Shown in pieces: positions 32,123 to 41,786 of a stretch of 64,000 nucleotides of DNA. Position 1 is the first letter of the stretch; each line of letters starts with the position of its first letter. The DNA is taken from the NCBI RefSeq assembly GCF_041261445.1, contig NZ_JBGCCU010000003.1:248001-312000 (forward strand), given 5' to 3'. The notes under the pieces are model-generated. The model made no database searches. It had not been told where the DNA came from and saw only the letters and a list, made by a program, of their open reading frames with translations. Origin of the DNA: Catenulispora sp. EB89 (lineage in GTDB: Bacteria > Actinomycetota > Actinomycetes > Streptomycetales > Catenulisporaceae). Position numbers and translations under genes: made by a program.

Positions 32123-35035
32123 CTACGCCTCCGATCGCAGCGCACTGACAACCGTCAGCGGCCTGCGCAGCGCCGCCTCCGCGAACACCGCCAACAGCGC
32201 CACGCCCGGAACCGCGATCGTGGCTGCCGCCACCACCGCCACGTTCGTGTGCACCGCGAGGTGCGCCGAGTTCAGACCGGCCAGTGCGGACAGGTCGACG
32301 GAGCCGGCCAGCAGCGGCACTGTCGCCAGCCCGGTTGCCAGGCCGCCGGCCGTCACCACCAGCAGCACCGGCAACGCCTCCAGGACCGCGATGCGCCGAA
32401 GCCGCGGGCGGCCGAAGCCCATCGTGGCCAGGAACGCCGCCGCGCGGCGGCGCGCCGCCGAACCCGCCGCCAGAGTCAGCAGCACTGCCAGTGCGCACAG
32501 CAGCGCTTCCAACACCGTCTCCCCCGCGTAGACGCGCTCGGTGAGGCGGTCCAGGTCGTTGGTGCCCGCCGCGTCCGCGGGCCCGGCCTCCACCGTGACC
32601 TGGTCGTTGGGCTCCGAGAACAGGCCCGGCCCGCTCAGTGCCGCCAGAGCCTGCGGGCGGCCGGACACCCATACGTCGCTGCGAGCCGGCGCGGAGCCTA
32701 TCTGTGCCTGGAGAATCTTGTAGTCCACCACCAGCACCGCCTCGCCCTTGGGCGCGATGCCCGGCGGGAACGCCGGGGAGTTGGTGACGATGGTGACCGG
32801 CATGCCCGCGTATTGCACGGTGCCCTGGACCGCGCCGTCGGTTCCCGGGGCGACGCCGGAGGTCAGCAGGGCCGGCAGTGGCGGGTGCGCCGGGTTGCTC
32901 TGGCTGTAGTCGGTGGCCGGGCGGCTCGCGGAGGCCTGTTCGAGGGCTGTCAGGGCCCGGTGCAGGCCCGGGGTGTCCAGCGGGGTGCCCTTGATGACGG
33001 TGAGGTAGTCGGCGACATCCAGGCCGACCAGGGTGACCGGCTGGCCGCCACTGCTGTCGCCGCTGCCCCCCGCCGCTCCGGCCGCGAACGACGCGCCGCC
33101 GTCCAGGGACCCGCCGGCCGCGGCGCTGATGCCGGGCATGGCGCGGATCCGGCCCAGGTCGGTGTCGGTGATGCGGGAGCTGCCGAAGCCGGCGAACGGG
33201 TCGGTCACGTGCGCGCCGGCGCCGACCGACGACCACTGGTCGACGTCGCGGGCCACCGACAGCGAACGGGTGAAGGTGGCGCCGAACACCGAGCCGGCCA
33301 GCGTCGCCAGGATCACCACGGCGGCCAGCGGGCCGATCACCGCGTTGCGGCGGGCCGAGGACGTCGCCACGAAGCCGGTCGCGCCGCGTCCCGATCCCAG
33401 TGCCGCCGCCAACGTGATCGGCACCAGCGGGGCCAGCCGCAGCAGCACCACCCCCGCGGCCAGTGCCACGGTCACCGGCAGGGTGGCCACGACCGGGTCG
33501 ATGCCGCTGGTCGCCGAACCCAGGCCGCGCGATCGCAGCGTCATGATCTGCGCGGCCAGCAGCGCCAGCACGATCAGCTCAAGGCCGACCCGCGCCACCG
33601 CGTCCGTCCGGCCGCCGAGCCGGCGCGCGACGAAGCCCGCCGAGCCGGTGCTGCCGCGCAGCGCGGCGGCGGCCTGGCCGGCGCCGAGCACGAACGTCCC
33701 GGCCACCACCGCCACGGCCAGCAGCACGCTGCCGATGTCGAAGGTCGCGTAGCCCGCGGCACATGCCGCTGCCAAAGCCGCCGCCACAGCCGCGGTAGTC
33801 GCGGCGGCGACCTGGTAGCCGACGCCGCGCGAGAGTTGCGGAAGCGAGGCTCCGCGAGCCCGGGCCACGACCAGATCAGCGTGCTGCCGGTGAATCAGCA
33901 GTCGGATAGCCAACGCCAGCACGCCGATGGCGACGGCTGCCAGCGTCGCCAGTCCGAGTGACATGACGACCATGGAGGCGCCGGCGCGGCTCAGGTAGCC
34001 GGACAGGATCGGCGGCAGCGGTGTGCTGACTCCCGGTGCCTTGAGGATGTCGACGCTGAAGTTCGGGTCCTGCGGGTCGGTGATGCGCGGCGAGGCGGGC
34101 AGGTCGGCGCCGCTCTTGACCCGGTTCAGATCGGTGACGATCCCGGCCGCGTTCCCGGTGCTGATCGCATCCTGCTTCAGCGGGAAGCCCCAGCTCAGCG
34201 TCATGCCGGTGCGGACGCCCGCGGCCTGGGCGCCGGCGTCGTCCAGCAGCAGGTCCGAGCGCCAGAACGTCTGCTGTTCGTTCCCGACCATCGTCGTGTC
34301 GACCTGGGGTGTCGCCAGGGCGTTGGCCACGTCGGTGTCCGGATCCGTCCACCACGGGTCGGCCGGGTTGGTGGGCGCGAAGACTCCGGCGATCGTCACC
34401 TTGATCTGCGAGCTCCACAGGTCGGCGGCCAGGACCAGCTGGTCACCGACGCCGACGTGGAGTTTCTGGGCCGCGGCCTGGGAGATCCAACCCCACACCG
34501 TCGGTGCTTGGTCCGAGCCGTCGACCGGTGCGTCGGCCGGTCCCGCGGGCCGGGCGTCCTGGGGCGTCGGCGGGGCTTGGCCGGCGACCGTGCGCAGCTT
34601 GCCGTCGGAACCGTAGGGCGGCCGCAGCCCGAACTTGGGCGGCAGGTCCAGGGTGGTGAGCGTGGCGGCGGTGTGGGTGCCGGTGGTCGTGCTGCCGGGT
34701 CCGGGGCTGACGGCGACCATCGTCGCGGCGCCGAGCACCGCGTGCAGGCTCGCCGGCAGTGCCTGGCCCGCCCAGGCGTCGGCCTCGCCCAGGGCCTGAT
34801 CGCTGGCGACCATCCGGGATTGCGCGTTCAGCTGCGCGGTCTCGGTGACACCGATCCGGATCTGGCCCCCGGCCGAGGCCAGCGCCCCGTGCAGGGCCCG
34901 GGTGCGGTGGACGTCCAGATAGCCGGGGACGGCGAACACCGCCGCCCCGGTCACCGCCACCAGCAGCGCGACCAGCAGCAGGGTGGTGCGGTGCGCCGCG
35001 GCGCCGCGGCGCGCGATGACGTTCACCCTCAACAT
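32123..35035 (-). CDS. FtsX-type ABC transporter permease (970 aa)
   Basis: The start is set at ATG 35035, two bases after the stop of the previous permease; longer in-frame starts would lie inside that gene. One N-terminal helix ('TTLLLVALLVAVTGAAVFAV') is followed by a large extracytoplasmic domain. Two blocks of three or four helices each come next, with a second outer domain between them, the doubled FtsX layout of MacB/LolC-like mechanotransmission permeases. These usually extract lipids, peptides or lipoproteins, powered by a cytoplasmic ATPase. No ATPase gene is adjacent. It forms a translationally linked pair with the 1127-aa permease, probably a heterodimer. Confidence 0.85.
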   Translation of the reverse strand: MLRVNVIARRGAAAHRTTLLLVALLVAVTGAAVFAVPGYLDVHRTRALHGALASAGGQIRIGVTETAQLNAQSRMVASDQALGEADAWAGQALPASLHAVLGAATMVAVSPGPGSTTTGTHTAATLTTLDLPPKFGLRPPYGSDGKLRTVAGQAPPTPQDARPAGPADAPVDGSDQAPTVWGWISQAAAQKLHVGVGDQLVLAADLWSSQIKVTIAGVFAPTNPADPWWTDPDTDVANALATPQVDTTMVGNEQQTFWRSDLLLDDAGAQAAGVRTGMTLSWGFPLKQDAISTGNAAGIVTDLNRVKSGADLPASPRITDPQDPNFSVDILKAPGVSTPLPPILSGYLSRAGASMVVMSLGLATLAAVAIGVLALAIRLLIHRQHADLVVARARGASLPQLSRGVGYQVAAATTAAVAAALAAACAAGYATFDIGSVLLAVAVVAGTFVLGAGQAAAALRGSTGSAGFVARRLGGRTDAVARVGLELIVLALLAAQIMTLRSRGLGSATSGIDPVVATLPVTVALAAGVVLLRLAPLVPITLAAALGSGRGATGFVATSSARRNAVIGPLAAVVILATLAGSVFGATFTRSLSVARDVDQWSSVGAGAHVTDPFAGFGSSRITDTDLGRIRAMPGISAAAGGSLDGGASFAAGAAGGSGDSSGGQPVTLVGLDVADYLTVIKGTPLDTPGLHRALTALEQASASRPATDYSQSNPAHPPLPALLTSGVAPGTDGAVQGTVQYAGMPVTIVTNSPAFPPGIAPKGEAVLVVDYKILQAQIGSAPARSDVWVSGRPQALAALSGPGLFSEPNDQVTVEAGPADAAGTNDLDRLTERVYAGETVLEALLCALAVLLTLAAGSAARRRAAAFLATMGFGRPRLRRIAVLEALPVLLVVTAGGLATGLATVPLLAGSVDLSALAGLNSAHLAVHTNVAVVAAATIAVPGVALLAVFAEAALRRPLTVVSALRSEA

Positions 35036-35037
35036 CG

Positions 35038-38000
35038 TCAGTCCTCCCCGAGGCGCAGCATGGAACCGACGGCGTTGCGCCGGCTGGACGACAGGACCGT
35101 TGCCACACCGAGGCCGAGCGCGGCGACCGCGACGGCGGCGAGTTCGGCCATCGGCACCCACGGATCGGTGATCACCACCGGGGGAACCGCGGGCGATCCG
35201 TCGCGGGTGACCATGACCGCCGGGATCAGCAGGTGTGCGAGCAGCTCGCCGATCGCACAGCCGGCGACCACCCCGACTCCTACGAGGAATGCCAACTCCA
35301 CGGAGGACGCGACCGCGATCTGGCGGCGGGTCGCGCCCAGAGCGCGGACCACGGCGTTCTGGCTGGCGCGCTCGCGCTGCGCCCCGATCAGGTGGACCAG
35401 GAAGTCGATGAGCGCGAACGCCGCGGCGGCCGCCGCGGCCAGCAGGTACGCCGAGCGGACCCCGTTCTGCGCCGGATCCGTGGTCAGGGTTCTGACAGTG
35501 TCGGCCGAGGCCACCACGTTCGCCGGGGTGTCCAGGGCCTGGAGGGCGGCGGCGGTGGCGGCGCCTTGGCCCGGCGCGGTCCGGACCCACCATTCCAGCG
35601 TCGAGTCGGGCACCTGGCTGCCGGTGGCCAGTTCGGTCTGGGCGTTCCAGCGGCCGAGGTCGACCATGATCGCCGGGACGCCGTGGTCGACCCCGGGCAT
35701 GGCCGCGATCTCGCCGACGATGTGGCCGGTGATGCTCTGCGTCCCCACGGTGATCTTCGTGGCGTCGCCGACGTGCTGGCCGGTGGCCTTCAAGAACGCG
35801 GCCGAGGCGACGACCGGCACCGGCGGCAGGTTGTCGACCTGGTGCGGGGTCAGCACCGCGGGGATCGTGCCGTAGCCGACGACCACGTTCGTGTCAGCAC
35901 CCTGCGCACTGATCGTCGACAGGCTCGTGCCGAGGTTCAGGAACGCGCCGCCGCTGCTCACCGTGGAGCCGATGACGCTCTGCTCGGCCGTGGCCAGGGA
36001 GGTCCACGTCCCGGCGGCCGGGGCCGGGATCGGCGCGCCGACCTGGCCGTCGGCGCCGATCGGCCGGGCCGATTCGACGGCGAGCTGGAAGCGGGAGTCC
36101 ATGGTGCCGCCGGTGGGCTGCGCCGTCCCCGGTCCGCCTTGCAGTTCCTGGACGGCCTGCGGCGCCATCGGCGCTGAGACGTCCAGGCTCATCGCGGTCA
36201 GGGCCAGCGGCCAGGCCGGCGTGCCGGCCGAACCGGTTCCCGTTCCGGTTCCGGCGCCCGAGACCGAGCCCGAGCCGAAGTCGAACGGGATCGTCAGATC
36301 GTGCTCCCGACCGTCGACCGGCACCGCGACCGAGGCCTGCGCCTGCTGGCCGAGCCGGCCGGCGACCGACACGGTCAGAGTCGCCGTCGGCGTGTCCGCC
36401 AGGTAGCCGGCCGGCCAGATCATCGTGCTCAGCCCCGGCATCGTGGCCTTGACCCGCAGCGCCAGGCCGGTCGGCCGGCCGGGGATCGGCAGCGTGCGGG
36501 CCGCGGGCTGGCTGCCCAGATCGGCCGCGAGGGCGGCCGCGCCGCCGGGATACAGGTCCGGCCGCAGGTTCACGGTCCCGGCGACCTTGTCCGACTGGAC
36601 CGCCAGCACCGTGACCGAGGTGTCGCTGGTGCCGGCGGTGTCCACGTCCCGGCTCACCAGCATCGCGCTGTCCCCGGCCGGGAGCTGGCCGCCGACCCCG
36701 GAGACCAGGATCCCGGGCTGCTCGTAGCCGGAGGCCCGCAGGTCCGAACCGACGGCGAACGTGCCCTGATCCGTCTGCGCGCGCCGCCAGGACGCGGAGT
36801 AGGACGTGCTGAGCACGGCCATCGCGACGCCGACGACGAGCAGCAGGGCCGGGGTGCCGATGCGGCCGCCGCGGCCGGCGCGCCAGGCGCCGAGTTCGAA
36901 GGAGAACCGGCGGCCGCGGCGGGCCGCGGTCTGCCCGAGCCAGCCGAACAGCGGCACGATGCGCACCGCGATCAGTGCGGCGGCGGCCAGGGCGAAGGCC
37001 GGCGCGGTGACCAGGACCAGGTTGATGCCGGTGCCGGAGCCGTCGGCCGACGGGGTGCCGGCGGCGCCGTAGCGGCGCAGCTGGCTGTAGCCGAGCAGGC
37101 CGAGTGCCACGCATCCGAGTTCCAGAACGCCGCGACGCAGTGTGGCGCCTGCGATGCGGCGGTTGCGGGAGCGGAGGACGTCGGTGTTGGTGCCGCGGAC
37201 GGCGGTGAGGACGAGGGTCGCGGTGCACAGCGCGGCGGTGACCACCGAGGCGGTCCAGGTCGCGGCCTGTGATCCGGCCGCCGAGGTGCCGCTGAACAGG
37301 TGCGGGACGGCCGCCTGGGCGATGAAGGGAGCCAGGACGGCCGCCGGGACGGTGAACACCAGCGCTTCCAGCAGGGCTTGGAAAGCGAGGGTGGGGGCGC
37401 CGGCGCCTCGGGCGCGCATCAGGACGGTGGTGCCGGCGCGGTACTCGACCAGCAGGCTCGCCGACATGACCAGGGCGCACAGGGCGAGCAGCGCGAGCAT
37501 CACGGTGGGGATCAGGGCGCTGGAGGCGACCACGGCCAGGGAGTGTCGCAGCTCGCTGATCTGAGCCGGCGCGCCCAGGGACGCCTCGGTCGCGCTGCCC
37601 AGGCGGGTGTCTTGTTTCAGGGTGCTGACCAGCGCGGTGAGCTGGTCGGAGAACCGCTGGATGCGGGCCTCGCCGATGCCGGCGGGGTCGGGGGAGATCT
37701 GGGCTCGCAGGGTCGACAGGGCCACCGGTGCCGTGGCGCGGTCGAACTCCGCGGCGTCCATCGCGAACGGCCCGTACTGCAGGAACCCGCTGGAGGCGCG
37801 CTGCGGGCGGCTGACCCCGGCGCCGCCGAGCGGGTCGAGCTGCCAGTAGTGGTCGGAGGCGTCGATCGGCTGGTAGATCCCGACGACGGCGATCCGGACC
37901 GCGGTGCCGCTGATCCGGTTCACGACCGTCACCTGTCCGCCGACGGCCAGTTTCAGCTCGTCGGCGGCGGTACGCGGGATCGCGACCTGGATCGGACCGG

Positions 38001-38421
38001 CCGCAGCGCCCTTCGCGGGCCAGGCGCCGGCCAGCAGTTTGGCCTCCTGGTCCAGCCGGTCCACGGCCCAGAACGTCATCAGCGGCGGATCGCCGGTGGC
38101 GGTCTTGCCGGGCAGCGCGTAGGACGTCGACACCTGCGCCACGGTGACGGTGGGATGCGGCAGCGCGCTGGTGTCCTCGGCCAGCGCCGCCAGGGCCGCG
38201 GAGCGCTGCGCCGGATCGGGGCGGCTGTCGAGCTGCGCGGTGAGCTGCCCGGACGCGCGCCACGACGTCAGCGCCTGCTGCGCCGCGGTGTCGCCGGCGG
38301 CGGAGACGAACCGGGCCAGCATCGCCAGCAGCGTCGTGGTGATGACGATGAGCGCGACCACGGCGCTCATCGTCGGCAGCTGTCGCCGGAGCCGGCTGAG
38401 AACCAGCCTGTGCGTCGGCAT
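35038..38421 (-). CDS. FtsX-type ABC transporter permease (1127 aa)
   Basis: A very large permease. It has an N-terminal helix (about 16-38), an extracytoplasmic domain, three helices around 300-380 with 'VLMRARGAGAPTLAFQALLEA' (the FtsX coupling-helix region) and a middle helix set. A second outer beta domain of about 400 residues follows, then C-terminal helices with 'ASQNAVVRALGATRRQIAVASS', the canonical FtsX end. The start has GAGGGGG. It is the first gene of the permease-permease-TetR operon and is divergent from a penicillin-binding protein. The likely substrate is lipophilic or a wall peptide; the sequence does not tell. Confidence 0.85.
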   Translation of the reverse strand: MPTHRLVLSRLRRQLPTMSAVVALIVITTTLLAMLARFVSAAGDTAAQQALTSWRASGQLTAQLDSRPDPAQRSAALAALAEDTSALPHPTVTVAQVSTSYALPGKTATGDPPLMTFWAVDRLDQEAKLLAGAWPAKGAAAGPIQVAIPRTAADELKLAVGGQVTVVNRISGTAVRIAVVGIYQPIDASDHYWQLDPLGGAGVSRPQRASSGFLQYGPFAMDAAEFDRATAPVALSTLRAQISPDPAGIGEARIQRFSDQLTALVSTLKQDTRLGSATEASLGAPAQISELRHSLAVVASSALIPTVMLALLALCALVMSASLLVEYRAGTTVLMRARGAGAPTLAFQALLEALVFTVPAAVLAPFIAQAAVPHLFSGTSAAGSQAATWTASVVTAALCTATLVLTAVRGTNTDVLRSRNRRIAGATLRRGVLELGCVALGLLGYSQLRRYGAAGTPSADGSGTGINLVLVTAPAFALAAAALIAVRIVPLFGWLGQTAARRGRRFSFELGAWRAGRGGRIGTPALLLVVGVAMAVLSTSYSASWRRAQTDQGTFAVGSDLRASGYEQPGILVSGVGGQLPAGDSAMLVSRDVDTAGTSDTSVTVLAVQSDKVAGTVNLRPDLYPGGAAALAADLGSQPAARTLPIPGRPTGLALRVKATMPGLSTMIWPAGYLADTPTATLTVSVAGRLGQQAQASVAVPVDGREHDLTIPFDFGSGSVSGAGTGTGTGSAGTPAWPLALTAMSLDVSAPMAPQAVQELQGGPGTAQPTGGTMDSRFQLAVESARPIGADGQVGAPIPAPAAGTWTSLATAEQSVIGSTVSSGGAFLNLGTSLSTISAQGADTNVVVGYGTIPAVLTPHQVDNLPPVPVVASAAFLKATGQHVGDATKITVGTQSITGHIVGEIAAMPGVDHGVPAIMVDLGRWNAQTELATGSQVPDSTLEWWVRTAPGQGAATAAALQALDTPANVVASADTVRTLTTDPAQNGVRSAYLLAAAAAAAFALIDFLVHLIGAQRERASQNAVVRALGATRRQIAVASSVELAFLVGVGVVAGCAIGELLAHLLIPAVMVTRDGSPAVPPVVITDPWVPMAELAAVAVAALGLGVATVLSSSRRNAVGSMLRLGED

Positions 38422-38448
38422 CGCACCCCCTCGCGCGGAACCCCTGAT

Positions 38449-38465
38449 GCCGGTCGGCGACCGGC
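38449..38465. promoter_or_regulatory. Perfect 17-bp palindrome upstream of the FtsX-FtsX-TetR operon
   Basis: GCCGGTCG and CGACCGGC are exact inverted repeats around one central G, 28 bases before the first permease start. This fits a TetR operator for autoregulation by the third gene of the operon. Confidence 0.55.
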
Positions 38466-38690
38466 CCTTGAGAGCTAGACGTTTTGGCGTGCTCGGCGCG
38501 TTGCGGTTCGAGGCGGATCTTTATCGGGTGGTGGCCGGCGCACCAGCCCACCAGCTCAGTCACGATCGGATCACGGATTCCGATCGGTGCGACCCAGGCC
38601 GGGGGCACGGGCGTCGAAGGGTGTGACAGTGATGGTCACGATGATCGTCAAGACGATCGCCACGATCGGCACCACGGGGGAAGGCGGGCC

Positions 38691-39971
38691 ATGTCGGCTC
38701 TTTCGAAACGCACCGTCATCATCGCCACGGCCGTCGTCGTGGCCGCCGGAGGCGGAACGGCGGTGGCGCTGAGCCGGAGCGGCTCGGACGGAACCCCCAA
38801 GACCAACGCCGCGGCCGACGCCACGCGGACGGTCACGACCACCCCCGCGCCGCCGACCACCTCGGCCGCCCCGTCGGCGACCGACTCGGCGACGTCCACG
38901 GCCACGCCCGGGATGTCCGGGTCGCCGACGCCCACTGCGGCGACCCCGACGTCCGGCGCGTCCGGCGCGTCCGGGGACCCCGGCGCCTTCGCCGACGACG
39001 GCACCACGCCGCTGACCCAGTTCCCGAGCCTCGTGAAGTTCAGCCAGGCCCTGGCCGGCTCCTCCCACGTCGTCACCACGATCGACCCGAAGTACCAGAG
39101 CGCCGCCGCGAGCGCCGTCTCGGCGAAGCCGCTGTCGGCGATGGTCGTCCTGCAGGCCGACACCGGCAAGATCCTGGCCATGGCCAGCAACGGCCCGGCC
39201 GACCTCGCCTACCACGCGGCGCGCGCCCCGGGCTCGACGTTCAAGGTCGTCACGGCCGAGGCCCTGCTGCGCGGCGGGTTGACGCCGAGCTCGCCGGCGC
39301 CGTGTCCGGAGAAGGACAAGAACTACCCGATCACCAATGACGAGACCAGCACCGTCAACCTCCAGGCGACGCTTCGCTGGGGCTTCGTGCACTCCTGCAA
39401 CACCTCCTTCACCGGCCTGTTCGACCAGGCCGCCAACACCCCGGTGTCGCAGGAGTCGACGACCTACTTCGGGCTGAACCAGCCGTGGGACCTGGGTCTG
39501 GGGGCGACGCTCTACGGCGTGGACGGCGGCGCCACGGCCAACGTCCCGCAGGCGAAGGGGCAGGACTTCGCGGCCGAGCTGTTCGGCCAGGGCGCGATCA
39601 CCATGGCGCCGCTGAACATGGCGTCGGTGGCCGCGACGGTCGACGCCGGGCAGTTCCACCAGCCGTTCCTGGTACCCGGCACCACGGCCACCGCGCACGC
39701 GCAGCCGCTGAACGGGACCGTCGACGCCGACTTGAAGAGCATGATGCGCGAGGCCGTGACGGAGGGGACGGCGAGCGGCTCGTTCGGGTCCGTGTCCCCG
39801 CCGGTCAGCGCGAAGACCGGGACGGCGCAGGCCAACGGCGGGGAGGACAGCTGGATGATCGCCTTCCAGGGCGACGTCGCGGTGGCGTGCCTCGTCGAGG
39901 ACGGCGGATACGGTGACAAGGCGGCCGGACCGGAGATCGCCGCGATGCTGAACGCGGCGAACGGACGCTAG
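38691..39971 (+). CDS. Penicillin-binding protein, transpeptidase domain only
   Basis: A protein of 426 residues from ATG 38691; upstream in-frame starts lack domain support. One N-terminal helix (8-28) and a long Ser/Thr/Pro stalk (29-105) precede a penicillin-binding transpeptidase domain. Its three active-site motifs are S182-T-F-K185, S235-C-N237 and K375-T-G-T378. The dimerisation and MTAN-like N-terminal domains of normal class B PBPs are absent, so it resembles the short PbpA/PenP-like forms of actinobacteria. It should cross-link peptidoglycan or act as a beta-lactam-binding sensor outside the membrane. It is divergent from the FtsX operon and followed by its own terminator. Confidence 0.88.
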   Translation: MSALSKRTVIIATAVVVAAGGGTAVALSRSGSDGTPKTNAAADATRTVTTTPAPPTTSAAPSATDSATSTATPGMSGSPTPTAATPTSGASGASGDPGAFADDGTTPLTQFPSLVKFSQALAGSSHVVTTIDPKYQSAAASAVSAKPLSAMVVLQADTGKILAMASNGPADLAYHAARAPGSTFKVVTAEALLRGGLTPSSPAPCPEKDKNYPITNDETSTVNLQATLRWGFVHSCNTSFTGLFDQAANTPVSQESTTYFGLNQPWDLGLGATLYGVDGGATANVPQAKGQDFAAELFGQGAITMAPLNMASVAATVDAGQFHQPFLVPGTTATAHAQPLNGTVDADLKSMMREAVTEGTASGSFGSVSPPVSAKTGTAQANGGEDSWMIAFQGDVAVACLVEDGGYGDKAAGPEIAAMLNAANGR

Positions 39972-39985
39972 AAGCCTGGGAGGGA

Positions 39986-40014
39986 AGCGCAATTCCCTGA
40001 TGGGGAATCGCGCT
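39986..40014 (+). terminator. Hairpin after the penicillin-binding protein gene
   Basis: AGCGCAATTCCC pairs with GGGAATCGCGCT with one mismatch around a TGAT-type loop, 14 bases after the stop codon. Confidence 0.7.
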
Positions 40015-40069
40015 GCGGCCCGCGCGGTTGATCGTCCCCGAAGCGATGGGCTCCGGAGGGGATCAGGAC

Positions 40070-40726
40070 ATGACGCAAAGCACGCAGAGCACGAACACCA
40101 GGGAGCTCTACCTCGCCGCGGCTGAGGTGGTGGCGAAACTGGTGGCGGCGCCCGAGGTGGCAGCCGGGTGGCTTGAGGCGTCCGCATTGCCCAAGCTCAG
40201 CGTGCAGGGGCTGGCCGGGCATCTGGCCGGGCAGATCTTCTTCATTCCGGCGATGCTGGCCGAGCCGGTTCCGGTGGAGCCGGTCATCTCGATCCACGAG
40301 TACTACGCGCGGGTGTCGTGGATCGGATCCGACATCGACTCGCCGTTCAACCAGGCCATCCGGACCGGCGGCGAGCAGGACGCGGCCGGCGGCCCCGGCG
40401 ACCTCGCGGAGCGGGTCGCGACCTGCGTCAAGGAGTTGCGGGCCACGCTGCCGGCGGCGCCGGACCGTGCGGTACGGCGGCCGACGTGGGGCCCCTGGTC
40501 GATCAGCTTCGACGACTTCGTCACGAGTCGGCTGCTGGAGGTGGTCGTGCACAGCGACGATCTCGCGTACAGCGTGGGCATCCCGACGCCCGAGTTCCCG
40601 CCGGCGGCCGTAGAGACCGTCGTCGATCTGCTGTCCCGGATCGCGTTGCGTCGGCACGGCGCGACCGACGTTCTGCGGGCGCTGAGCCGGGCCGAGCGGG
40701 CGCCGGCTTCGATCTCGGCGTTGTGA
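40070..40726 (+). CDS. Maleylpyruvate-isomerase-type mycothiol-dependent protein
   Basis: A protein of 218 residues from ATG 40070, with GGAGGGG just upstream. It is a DinB-like four-helix protein of the mycothiol-dependent maleylpyruvate isomerase family: 'GLAGHLAGQIFFIP' with the first metal His, then 'TSRLLEVVVHSDDLAYSVG' with the H-x2-D pair. Such enzymes use mycothiol and a bound metal for isomerisation or thiol transfer in the cytoplasm. The reaction here is unknown. It agrees with the mycothione reductase found at 51 kb. It is probably monocistronic or leads into the ATPase gene 93 bases on. Confidence 0.8.
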   Translation: MTQSTQSTNTRELYLAAAEVVAKLVAAPEVAAGWLEASALPKLSVQGLAGHLAGQIFFIPAMLAEPVPVEPVISIHEYYARVSWIGSDIDSPFNQAIRTGGEQDAAGGPGDLAERVATCVKELRATLPAAPDRAVRRPTWGPWSISFDDFVTSRLLEVVVHSDDLAYSVGIPTPEFPPAAVETVVDLLSRIALRRHGATDVLRALSRAERAPASISAL

Positions 40727-40819
40727 AGTCGGCGCGAGCTCCGCTGTAAGGCGTCAAAGGTTTACCACGACACGAAGCGGACATGCGGCGTGCGTCGCCG
40801 AGCCAAAGGGAGTGTCCCC

Positions 40820-41260
40820 ATGGAACACGAATCCCGACCGATACCGGACTTCTCCGCTCTCGCCCCGGCTGTGGGGGCCGTCGTGATCAGCGTGCCGGCC
40901 GATCCCGACTACCTCGCGGTCGTCCGATCCGCGTGTGCGCAGGTGGGAGCCAAACTCAGCTGGGGTTTGGCGGAGGTCTCCGATCTGCGGCTGGCGGTCG
41001 ACGAGGCGTGCGGGCTCCTGCTGCGCCATGCCGTCGGCGCGCGGAGCGACGAGGAGGAGGCGAACCTGCGGTGCCGGTTCGCCATCAGCCCCTCGTCGCT
41101 CCGCGCCACGGTGAGTCTGCGGGCCGAGGGCTTCGCCTCGCCCGACACCCAGGAGTTCGGCTGGACGATCGTCACGGCGCTGGTCGACGACTTCACCTGG
41201 AACATCGATGGGGCAACCGCTCACGTGGAGATCGTGAAGAACCGCACGGCGGCGGTGTGA
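40820..41260 (+). CDS. RsbW/SpoIIAB-like HATPase, probable anti-sigma regulatory kinase
   Basis: A protein of 146 residues from ATG 40820, with AAAGGGAG upstream. It has a GHKL-type ATPase fold: N-box helix 'VSDLRLAVDEACGLLLRHA', with the Glu and the position of the Mg-binding Asn replaced by less typical residues. A reduced lid and G-box region ('EGFASPDTQEFGWTIV') follows. It resembles anti-sigma-B-type regulators that bind sigma factors or anti-anti-sigma proteins. The canonical Asn and GxGxG are weak, so ATPase activity is uncertain. No sigma-B-like gene is adjacent. Confidence 0.7.
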   Translation: MEHESRPIPDFSALAPAVGAVVISVPADPDYLAVVRSACAQVGAKLSWGLAEVSDLRLAVDEACGLLLRHAVGARSDEEEANLRCRFAISPSSLRATVSLRAEGFASPDTQEFGWTIVTALVDDFTWNIDGATAHVEIVKNRTAAV

Positions 41261-41287
41261 ACCGTGGGATGGAAAGGAGCGTCACTC

Positions 41288-41692
41288 TCAGGGGTGCGGC
41301 GTCGCGTCGGTCAGCACGTTCACGATGTGCGCGTAACCGAGCAGCTGTCGACGGATCTCCTGCTGCGAATCCAGCGGGCCCTCCGCGGCCGGCGCGCTCG
41401 TCTCGTGAATCTCCGGGATCCGGGTGGTGTCGATGCCACGGGCTTCCAGAACGGAGGCGACGGTGTTGTGCGCCACATCGAGCGCGACCGCGGGATCGTG
41501 CTGGTAGATGCCCTCGACGTTCTGCCATGAATCCTCGATGTACTCCCGGTCGGCATCGGTCAGACATTCGCGATATTCGGCCACGTCGAGGCCGCGGGCT
41601 GCGGAAGACTGCATTCTCGCCGCCTTCACCGATCCGCCTATGACCAGCACGGCGGCCCCGACCAGGAACAGCAGCATCAGGACGGTCACCAT
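41288..41692 (-). CDS. Membrane-anchored small protein, first of three W-x2-V paralogues
   Basis: A 134-residue protein with a perfect AAGGAGG site. One N-terminal helix (2-22) is followed by a soluble helical domain: 'ADREYIEDSWQNVEGIYQHD', 'PAVALDVAHNTVASVLEARG' and a late 'EIRRQLLGYAHIVNVL'. The same order of motifs (W, V/I-x, D/N-P-A, A-x2-L-V, L-x2-Y-x3-L) recurs in the genes at 46994 and 47694, so the three are paralogues. Function is unknown; the domain is common in actinobacteria as hypothetical protein. It converges on the ATPase gene. Confidence 0.65.
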   Translation of the reverse strand: MVTVLMLLFLVGAAVLVIGGSVKAARMQSSAARGLDVAEYRECLTDADREYIEDSWQNVEGIYQHDPAVALDVAHNTVASVLEARGIDTTRIPEIHETSAPAAEGPLDSQQEIRRQLLGYAHIVNVLTDATPHP

Positions 41693-41786
41693 GGTTGTAC
41701 CTCCTTCGGATCCGCGGCCTCATACCCGATTGTGTTGCTTCAAACAGACGACGAACCGACGACGGAACGACGACGAAAGGCGCCTC

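Noticed and set aside
31517-33961. Long plus-strand open frame across the TetR and FtsX genes
   Set aside because: It crosses two real genes antisense and has His/Arg/Gln-rich noise composition.
35894-38608. Second long frame on the same strand as the 1127-aa permease
   Set aside because: It lies inside the permease gene in another frame and reads as Arg/Pro-rich shadow.
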